In this document: one piece after another, positions 1 to 5,197 of the stretch
Position numbering within the stretch: the stretch's first letter is position 1
How the letters are laid out: every line of letters starts with the position of its first letter
Source: Clostridia bacterium
Lineage (GTDB): Bacteria > Bacillota > Clostridia > Oscillospirales > CAG-272
Direction: 5' to 3'
Assembly: GCA_017452565.1 (NCBI GenBank)
Contig: JAFTMF010000151.1
Location: 1-9,884 of the forward strand
Length of the DNA: 9,884 nt
Translations under genes and position numbers: made by a program
Notes under the pieces: model-generated
The model's input: only the letters and a program-made list of their open reading frames with translations
What the model was told of the DNA's origin: nothing
The model's database searches: none

Positions 1-4
1 AACC

Positions 5-134
5 AAAGCCTTCCCCTACGGGGAAGGTGGCACGCCGTAGGCGTGACGGAAGAGGTCTACCGCACAAAATACTACGAATACCTCTCCCGTCGCTTGGCGA
101 CTCCCCTCACCCAGAGGGGAGGGCTCTTTTGTGC
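5..134. repeat. MITE-like intergenic palindromic repeat
   Basis: Two GC-rich arms, about 5-56 and 80-128, are imperfect reverse complements of each other. Both begin with a variant of GCC(T/C)TCCCC at the outer end and finish with AGAGGT/ACCTCT at the inner end. Within the arms are small perfect hairpins: CCTTCCCC/GGGGAAGG (9-26), CACGCC/GGCGTG (31-45) and GTCGC/GCGAC (89-101). The AT-rich centre holds GCACAAAA (62-69), whose reverse complement TTTTGTGC lies at the right edge (127-134). There is no coding potential. Highly similar GC-rich palindromes (GGTGGCACG...CGTGACGG core) are scattered between genes in many Clostridia, so this is probably a non-autonomous dispersed element. The left boundary may run off the window. 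Confidence 0.7.
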
Positions 135-180
135 AATATCATAAACCGCTTATTTTATTATGACTTTTTCGACAGACTGA

Positions 181-209
181 AATCCCTGTGAGTTTATCTC
201 ACAGGGATT
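181..209 (-). terminator. Hairpin at the 3' end of the reverse transcriptase gene
   Basis: A perfect 12-bp stem (181-192 with 198-209, AATCCCTGTGAG/CTCACAGGGATT) closes a 5-nt loop. On the minus strand it is followed by only a short T run (ATTTCAGTCT), so it is a strong hairpin but a weak intrinsic terminator. The TGA stop of the reverse transcriptase (199-201) lies inside the stem, so the last codons of the gene form one arm. It could also serve plus-strand transcripts coming from the left. Confidence 0.55.
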
Positions 210-1437
210 TGTCTTGTGCTTCACTTGATTGCGCCCCCTCGCTTTGGTGGCGGTAGTAGCGGTTTACCAAGCTGATATAGCCCAGCGCCTTCATCTCCTC
301 GTAGCGGAAATTGAACCGCCCTTTGGTGCGTTTGCCCGTGGCAAGATAGCGGATGCACTCGCCGCTGTAGCGGTCGATCTCCTCCAGCGATTTGGCGGTG
401 TTGATCAGCGGAAAATACCATCTCGTCCAAGTCAACTCGTGCTCGGCATCGTTATCGTACAGTTTGCGGTTCATCGCCTTCACAAAGGCTTTGGCGGCGT
501 GGATGCCTTCGACGCCCTTCTTCGCTTTCCAGCGCATCAGGGCACGGGTCTTGCGTCTCATCTTGCCCTTCAGCTTATCCAGCGATACGGGAGAAACGTC
601 CACAATTCCCTTTTGATAGGCAATTCCCAAAAAGGACCACTGCTCTCCCGGTGCATAGCGGCACTCTTTGGCAGGATTGACCTCCAGCCCCGCCGATTGC
701 AAATAGCGCGCGATGACGGCAATCTGCTCCTCGAGCCTCTCCTCGCTCTGGGCAAAGACGATGATATCATCGGAATAACGAGCGTAGAGAATGCCTCGTT
801 CAGCAAAGTAGTGATCCATCTCCGACAAATACAGATTGGCGAGGAAGGTAGAGGTAGGCGTGCCTGCCATAATGCCCTTGGAAACCGTAACCAGCCGTCC
901 GTTCTCCTCTACCGCGGGATCGGTGAGCAGCTGTTCCAAAAAGCGATAGACCTCCGGTTCATCTGCCAGCGTTTGCTTCAGCAACGGCAGGAGCCTCAGG
1001 GTAGGCACCGAGTTGAAATAATCGTGGATGTCCACCTTGTACGCCCACAGTTCGTCGATCCCGGGAGTGCGCACCAGCTTGCGGATGGCGTCCTTGGCCG
1101 ACCGGTGACGGCGGAAGGAGTAAAGATTGTCCGCAAAAATCCCATCGTACCGTTGTGCCAGCAACCACGTCAGCAGCTTCAAAAGATAGTTTTCTTCCCT
1201 ATTATATATGTAAACAATTCGTTTTTTCTGACTGTGGAGCTTGCGGATGCACCGTCTACGGGGCGGCGCAAAGCCGTCGCCTCGCAGAATCGCTTCTGCA
1301 GAGGCCAGGTAGCCCTCGGAGGCAATGAACGCCTCCAGGTCGGTCTGCTCCTGTCGGGACAGATGACCGCCTTCGATTTTGTAGGCATAAAACGCCGCCC
1401 AGACTGCCGGATCGGACAGCTTGCAAATGAGGTTCAT
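199..1437 (-). CDS. Stand-alone reverse transcriptase, class unresolved
   Basis: This is an RNA-directed DNA polymerase of 412 residues. The catalytic palm is clear: motif A is KVDIHDYF (D136), motif B-like is GIMAGTPTSTFLANLYL (188-204), and the active site is YSDD (221-224), giving the triad D136/D223/D224. Upstream, REENYLLKLLTWLL and DNLYSFR (about 80-109) match the fingers region shared by bacterial RTs. The C-terminal 120 residues are basic and look like a thumb or RNA-binding region (RKTRALMRWKAKKG, 295-308). No maturase HNH domain is present. The retron hallmarks NAxxH and VTG, and the DGR-type SQ motif, were not found. The ATG at 1437 has GGGAGA 5 nt upstream. It follows a structured interval (1482-1604) and a 215-residue gene in the same direction. 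Similar proteins occur singly in gut Clostridia. RT identity is secure, but retron, Abi or unknown-group class is not. Confidence 0.9.
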   Translation of the reverse strand: MNLICKLSDPAVWAAFYAYKIEGGHLSRQEQTDLEAFIASEGYLASAEAILRGDGFAPPRRRCIRKLHSQKKRIVYIYNREENYLLKLLTWLLAQRYDGIFADNLYSFRRHRSAKDAIRKLVRTPGIDELWAYKVDIHDYFNSVPTLRLLPLLKQTLADEPEVYRFLEQLLTDPAVEENGRLVTVSKGIMAGTPTSTFLANLYLSEMDHYFAERGILYARYSDDIIVFAQSEERLEEQIAVIARYLQSAGLEVNPAKECRYAPGEQWSFLGIAYQKGIVDVSPVSLDKLKGKMRRKTRALMRWKAKKGVEGIHAAKAFVKAMNRKLYDNDAEHELTWTRWYFPLINTAKSLEEIDRYSGECIRYLATGKRTKGRFNFRYEEMKALGYISLVNRYYRHQSEGAQSSEAQDKSL

Positions 1438-1481
1438 AAAAATCTCCCAAATATTTGCATCTCATTGGTAAATAGAAAAAA

Positions 1482-1604
1482 CAGAGGGAAAACCGTTAAA
1501 ACCAGCATCTGGTTTTCTACCGGAACGTACACGGATCGGCTACCTGCGAAGCCGTCTGAATGATCCGTGCCGGATCCTCCACAGGTGCAATGCATTTCCC
1601 TCTG
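1482..1604 (-). ncRNA. Candidate retron-like structured RNA upstream of the RT
   Basis: A perfect 10-bp inverted repeat bounds 123 nt (1482-1491 CAGAGGGAAA with 1595-1604 TTTCCCTCTG, as on the plus strand), which recalls the a1/a2 ends of a retron msr-msd. Inside are two strong stems. The first is 1530-1537 (CACGGATC) with 1562-1569, continuing as GGCT/AGCC (1538-1541 with 1550-1553) around an 8-nt loop. The second is AAAACCAG/CTGGTTTT (1498-1505 with 1509-1516) with a 3-nt loop. On the minus strand the distal 10-mer is followed by TTTTTT, so the interval could instead be an attenuator or terminated small RNA. It starts 25 nt after the upstream gene's stop and ends 44 nt before the RT start codon. 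The structure is seen directly; its function as RT template is inferred. Confidence 0.5.
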
Positions 1605-1628
1605 CTTTTGACTATTGAATTTCGGGCA

Positions 1629-2276
1629 TCAGCCCAGCTCGTTTTCCACCCGTCGGCGAACGTAGTCCGCCCGGTTGGCAAAATTGGAGATAAAGGCCAG
1701 CGCGGCAATGCCCTGCGCGCGGCAGGTATCCTGCAGATAGTTGACCTCTTTTCGTCTCCACTCGGTATTGTCCCGCAGGAAGATGGCAAGACAAGGGGTT
1801 CCTCCCCGATAGAAAAGGAACTGGGGCTCAATGCGATCGCCGTCGGATGCGCTCACGCTTGCATCCCGCACAACGGTGTAATCGGGGAAATAACGGGCAA
1901 ACAGCTCGGCGAAATAATCCTCTTCGCTGCCTTGGTAAGAGTAAACGTCGGTCAGCAGGCTTTGTCCGTGGCCTTGAGTGCCACACAGAAGGTCTGCGGG
2001 AGTCAGATCCCGTTTCCCGATGCCCTGCACCTCCAGCCGTACCGTCGCACCCACGTCCGGGCGCACCGATCCGCCTTCCACAGACACCGCCGTCACCGTG
2101 TAGGGCTTGGTCTTTTTGCCTCTCACCGTCAAGACGTCTCCGGCAAAAACAGTGCCCGACAGAAGTGTCCCCGTTACCGTTCCCTTACCGCCGAACAGTC
2201 CGCGGACGTTCACTGTATTCACCCGCAGCAAGAAGGGCTCGTCCAAAACCGAGTCCCGGTACTTTCCATCACTCAT
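1629..2276 (-). CDS. EF-Tu domain-2-like protein with unassigned C-terminal domain
   Basis: A 215-residue soluble protein. Residues about 14-98 resemble translation-factor domain 2: FLLRVNTVNVRG..GKGTVTGTLLSG, then GDVLTV, then YTVTAV, GATVRLEVQGI and DLTPADLLCG, following the order of beta strands in EF-Tu. There is no GTPase domain (no P-loop or NKxD), so it is not a translation factor. Residues about 115-215 form a second domain (FLFYRGGTPCLAIFL, then YVRRRVENEL) that recalls nuclease-like folds, but I see no complete catalytic D...ExK set. The start at 2276 is supported by AAAGGAAG (2285-2292) and an upstream promoter. The gene precedes the structured interval and the reverse transcriptase in the same direction, which suggests co-transcription. 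The function is unknown. Confidence 0.75.
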   Translation of the reverse strand: MSDGKYRDSVLDEPFLLRVNTVNVRGLFGGKGTVTGTLLSGTVFAGDVLTVRGKKTKPYTVTAVSVEGGSVRPDVGATVRLEVQGIGKRDLTPADLLCGTQGHGQSLLTDVYSYQGSEEDYFAELFARYFPDYTVVRDASVSASDGDRIEPQFLFYRGGTPCLAIFLRDNTEWRRKEVNYLQDTCRAQGIAALAFISNFANRADYVRRRVENELG

Positions 2277-2309
2277 AGCACAAACTTCCTTTCAATGGAT
2301 TCTGAATAC

Positions 2310-2338
2310 AGTATAACACAAATTCACTGAAGACGCAA
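2310..2338 (-). promoter_or_regulatory. Sigma-A promoter for the 215-residue gene and RT block
   Basis: Reading the minus strand, TTGCGT (2338-2333) is followed after 17 nt by TATACT (2315-2310), preceded by TG one base upstream (extended -10). This predicts a start near 2304 and a short leader of about 28 nt before the ATG at 2276. The -35 box matches consensus only in part. Confidence 0.5.
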
Positions 2339-2375
2339 GACCTTTTTGCATTTTGTCCCTGCACTTTCAAGAAAA

Positions 2376-2399
2376 AGCCGTCCGCTAAAACGGACGGCT
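2376..2399 (-). terminator. Rho-independent terminator of the PPC-repeat protein gene
   Basis: A perfect 9-bp GC-rich stem (AGCCGTCCG/CGGACGGCT, 2376-2384 with 2391-2399) with a 6-nt loop is followed on the minus strand by TTTTTC. It lies 15 nt after the stop codon at 2415, and it separates the surface-protein transcript from the downstream 215-residue gene. Confidence 0.88.
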
Positions 2400-2414
2400 G
2401 TTTATATCTGTAGT

Positions 2415-3866
2415 TTACCAATAATGTCTGCGGGAATTCCGATATGCAACGATGTAGCGGATCACGGCAATCACTGCCAGAACGGCCACGAGAACTGCAG
2501 TAGGAATAATCCAAATCATACTCCAGTCATTCTTGTAGTCCACCTCATCACAGCGGGTACAAGTAGAAGACTTTTTGCCCAGAGAGATCAGCGTAGGCTT
2601 CTTGATAACCTTCCAATCCTCAAACAGATGTCCGGTTTCATCAATCTCTTTGGTTTCCAGCACCGCACCGCAAATGGAGCACAGCTGCTGACTCACACCC
2701 TTTGCAACACAAGTAGGCGCAGTAGCGGTTTTCCAAGCCCCCGAAGGCTTATGACCGTTCACACATTGGGTCACCTGGAAGGAGTAGTCACCGAATCCGG
2801 TATCGTTCATATACACCTGGAAATAATAGGTGGTATTGGCCTGCAGCTTCAGCGTTCCGGAGGCGGATTTGCCTGCGGAGGTGTAATTGCCCACGTCCAG
2901 CAGCTTCTCGTCCCGTTCGGTGTAAACGATCACGTGGGCGTTGCTGCTGCCGTTGATGTTAGTCAGATTCACCTTATACTCACGGCTCTCATCGCCGGTT
3001 TCCAGCTTGAAGAAATCAACGTCACCGCTGCCATCAATGGAAGAGGCTACCGTTTTGTTCAATGAAATCTTAGTTGCACCTTCTTTTTCATCGGAATCAT
3101 TGTCAATCATCTCGATGATCTTGAAGCAATAGTTGCCCACACCGTTGTCTGCCATTTTGGCGGTGAGATAATACTGAGAACCGGGCTGAATGCGGAAATT
3201 GCCCTCCGCCACCTGACCTGCACCGGTGAAATGTCCCAGATTCAACATTTCCATATCCCGATGGTTGATCACGTGGATGGAAGCACTGCCGGTTCCGCTC
3301 TCGTTTTTCATATACAGATGGTAGAATGCCTCTTTATCACCGGCATTCACCACGTAGCAGTCCTTATCGCCTATGCCTTCAATGGACTGATAGTACATCT
3401 TATTGACCTTGATCTCGGTAGACTGCTCCTGAACGTCGGGAATCTCATCCACCTTTTTGGAAATCTTGAAGGTATAGTTCCCCGTTCCGTCGCTATCCAT
3501 ATAGGCCTTGATGTAATAGGTAGAGGAAGGCTCCAGCCGAACGCCGCCGCTGATGCTATCTCCGCCGGCGACCGCCTTGCTTAGCTTCAGCACCTCGGTA
3601 TCCTTTACGTCATACACAGACAGATAGGCATCGTTGGTACCGCTTTCATTCTGCAGGTCGAAATAATAATACGCACGCTCTTCTCCGGTGGTGAACTTAA
3701 ACCAATCCCGCTCATTTTTTTGGGAAATCGTACCTAAAACCGGTTCGCTGAGATCGGTAAGCTCTTGCGCGGTTCCTTTACTGGTATTTGCCGAAGCAAA
3801 GACGGCCACGGTGCCGATGGTAAGAAGCATTGCCACGCAAATCAGCCAGCTGCAAACTTTTTTCAT
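2415..3866 (-). CDS. Secreted membrane-anchored protein with three PPC-like repeats
   Basis: The protein begins MKKVCSWLICVAMLLTIG, a Sec signal peptide cut after about FASA. Three tandem beta-sandwich repeats of roughly 105 residues follow (about 30-136, 148-250 and 261-366). Each carries an SGT/NGS-N-A-x-hydrophobic segment, a GG/GAG turn, a Y-Y strand and a final G-x-G-x-Y-x-F-x-I/V, the pattern of bacterial pre-peptidase C-terminal (PPC) domains. Next comes a paired-cysteine stretch (HKPSGAW, PTC, CSICG, CTRC), as in clostridial surface proteins, then one membrane span (about 449-473) and a short basic tail. No catalytic domain is visible, so it is probably a surface binding or structural protein. 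An ATG at 3878 lies in frame but directly abuts AGGAG. The ATG at 3866 is 12 nt from it and gives the more typical signal peptide, so I prefer it. It has its own promoter and terminator. Confidence 0.85.
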   Translation of the reverse strand: MKKVCSWLICVAMLLTIGTVAVFASANTSKGTAQELTDLSEPVLGTISQKNERDWFKFTTGEERAYYYFDLQNESGTNDAYLSVYDVKDTEVLKLSKAVAGGDSISGGVRLEPSSTYYIKAYMDSDGTGNYTFKISKKVDEIPDVQEQSTEIKVNKMYYQSIEGIGDKDCYVVNAGDKEAFYHLYMKNESGTGSASIHVINHRDMEMLNLGHFTGAGQVAEGNFRIQPGSQYYLTAKMADNGVGNYCFKIIEMIDNDSDEKEGATKISLNKTVASSIDGSGDVDFFKLETGDESREYKVNLTNINGSSNAHVIVYTERDEKLLDVGNYTSAGKSASGTLKLQANTTYYFQVYMNDTGFGDYSFQVTQCVNGHKPSGAWKTATAPTCVAKGVSQQLCSICGAVLETKEIDETGHLFEDWKVIKKPTLISLGKKSSTCTRCDEVDYKNDWSMIWIIPTAVLVAVLAVIAVIRYIVAYRNSRRHYW

Positions 3867-3878
3867 ATCTGACTTCAT

Positions 3879-3883
3879 CTCCT
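3879..3883 (-). promoter_or_regulatory. Ribosome binding site that decides the start of the PPC protein
   Basis: On the minus strand AAGGAG runs directly into ATG at 3878, leaving no spacer, whereas ATG 3866 is 12 nt away. The upstream codon is therefore an unlikely start, and 3866 (beginning MKKV) is preferred with moderate certainty. Confidence 0.5.
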
Positions 3884-3972
3884 TAACTGTTTATCTAAAT
3901 GCAATTCTGTCAAATTCAAACCATTATTTTTCGAAACAGATCGTATAACAATGGGATTCTACATTAATATAT

Positions 3973-4000
3973 ATTATAGCACACTTTTTGGCAAAGTCAA
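3973..4000 (-). promoter_or_regulatory. Sigma-A promoter of the PPC-repeat protein gene
   Basis: On the minus strand TTGACT (4000-3995) and TATAAT (3978-3973) are separated by 16 nt, close to consensus. Transcription would start near 3966, giving a leader of about 90-100 nt. No clear riboswitch-like fold was recognised in that leader. Confidence 0.75.
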
Positions 4001-4111
4001 CACAGTTTCGTTCAAATCCCGTAAAAACCGTATAATTCTATCTGTTTTTCTCCCAACTTTATCACAAGTGCCACATATGGTGCAATATTCTTAGATTCAG
4101 TCTTTATACCG

Positions 4112-4140
4112 TTGACAAAATCAAAGAAAAACGCTACAAT
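4112..4140 (+). promoter_or_regulatory. Sigma-A promoter of the AraC-glycyl radical operon
   Basis: TTGACA (4112-4117) and TACAAT (4135-4140) are separated by exactly 17 nt. The predicted start is near 4147, leaving a leader of about 135 nt before the ATG at 4282. Two copies of AAAATCAA (4117-4124 and 4141-4148) flank and overlap the spacer and -10 region, possible regulator half-sites. Confidence 0.75.
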
Positions 4141-4281
4141 AAAATCAAGATAACGCACAAATTTATCCAATTCATCGGAACGAAGTCAAGTCAGATTTCA
4201 CAATTCCCGATAGCAAACCGCTTCGACAAAGCGAAACAAATTGGTATATTTTTCTTTGAACCATCTCTCCAGGAGGTTTCT

Positions 4282-5169
4282 ATGCAAATTCTTCGACAGC
4301 CCGACCCGAAGAGCGCAGATTTCTGCACCTGCGGACAGTTTGTCTCCGACAAGGGCGGTGCGGTGCATCCCCATCGCAAACTGGATACTTACGTACTGCT
4401 GTTCGGCAATTCCGGAGAATACCGCATCAGCCAAAACGGAACAGAATACCGTCTGCTCCCCGACACCTATCTGCTCCTCCTTGCAGAACACGAACATCTG
4501 GGCACAGCGCCCTGCGCTCCCGGACTCCGCCATTACTGGGCACACTTTTTCCTCACGGGAGAGGCCCTTCTGTCCGAGGGAGAGGGAGAAGATGAGGCAA
4601 AGGTGCTGATCTCCGCTCCCGAGGGAGGGGGCAGACCGCTCCTCATCCCCGAGTACGGCAAGGTGAAGAACCGCGAGCGGATCCGCCTGCTCCTCCATCA
4701 GCTCATCGACACCTCCCGCACCGCAAATCTCTATCAGACCGAGCTGTGCAATTCCATTCTGCAAATGCTTTTGATGGAAATCTCCGACAGCTATATTCGT
4801 GAGGTGACCCAAAAAGAGGAAAGCTCCCGTGCCGATTTCACCGCCGCACAGGTGATGGAGTGGATACGTCTCAACGCCTGCACCATCCGCAAGGTTTCGG
4901 AGGTAGGCGATCACTTCGGCTACAACAGCGAGTATCTCACCACCCTCCTGAAGAAAGCCACCAACCGTTCCCTCACCGATCACATCACCGCAGGCAGAAT
5001 TGAGGCGGCCAAGCAGCTGCTCCTATGCTCCAATCAATCGGTGAAGGAGATCGCCTACGCCTGCGGATTCGGCTCGGACAAATATTTTCTCCGAGTCTTC
5101 CGTGAAAAGACCGGACTCACCCCCGGCGAGTACCGCACCGCTTATTATAAGATGCATTATAATGCGTAA
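4282..5169 (+). CDS. AraC-family transcriptional regulator
   Basis: A 295-residue protein of normal family length. Residues about 15-95 look like the cupin-type sensor domain: HPHRKLDTYVLLF, then GEYRISQNGTEYRLLPDTYLLL, and HYWAHFF. The C-terminal about 100 residues form the double helix-turn-helix DNA-binding domain. The first helix pair is around TIRKVSEVGDHFGYNSEYLTTLLKK (201-225), and the second is SVKEIAYACGFGSDKYFLRVFREKTG followed by LTPGEYR (253-285). The ATG is preceded by AGGAGG (4271-4276) with a 5-nt spacer. It is the first gene of the operon, 28 nt ahead of the glycyl radical enzyme, and it has a near-consensus promoter upstream. It probably senses a sugar or related small molecule and regulates its own operon. 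The ligand is not visible from sequence. Confidence 0.92.
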   Translation: MQILRQPDPKSADFCTCGQFVSDKGGAVHPHRKLDTYVLLFGNSGEYRISQNGTEYRLLPDTYLLLLAEHEHLGTAPCAPGLRHYWAHFFLTGEALLSEGEGEDEAKVLISAPEGGGRPLLIPEYGKVKNRERIRLLLHQLIDTSRTANLYQTELCNSILQMLLMEISDSYIREVTQKEESSRADFTAAQVMEWIRLNACTIRKVSEVGDHFGYNSEYLTTLLKKATNRSLTDHITAGRIEAAKQLLLCSNQSVKEIAYACGFGSDKYFLRVFREKTGLTPGEYRTAYYKMHYNA

Positions 5170-5197
5170 CTACCGACCATCTATATAGGAGGCAACT

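Larger units (their letters stand above)
3884..4270. other. Divergent AT-rich intergenic region
   Basis: About 390 bases without a gene separate the minus-strand surface protein from the plus-strand AraC operon. It is clearly more AT-rich than the flanking genes. It holds one promoter in each direction (3973-4000 and 4112-4140) and a pair of AAAATCAA direct repeats over the plus promoter. An additional plus-strand TATAAT at 4031-4036 has no acceptable -35 box. I found no tRNA, terminator or short gene here. Confidence 0.7.

Noticed and set aside
229..1563. Long plus-strand reading frame (444 codons) opposite the reverse transcriptase
   Set aside because: It is antisense to a gene with clear catalytic motifs, has no recognisable domain, shows the composition of a shadow frame, and has no ribosome binding site at its start.
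199..1604. Diversity-generating retroelement
   Set aside because: No template/variable repeat pair with adenine-specific differences was seen, and no C-type lectin-like target protein is present. The RT motif B also does not match the DGR type.
199..1604. Canonical retron
   Set aside because: The inverted-repeat-bounded RNA is suggestive, but the RT lacks the NAxxH and VTG motifs, so I kept it as retron-like rather than calling a retron.
1560..2330. Plus-strand reading frame (256 codons) over the EF-Tu-domain-2 gene
   Set aside because: It overlaps a minus-strand gene with a promoter, ribosome binding site and recognisable fold, and its own translation shows no domain.
4069..4084. Possible operator palindrome around CCACATATGG
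   Set aside because: Only CATATG and a CCA/TGG pair are symmetric. The symmetry is too short and imperfect to support a site.
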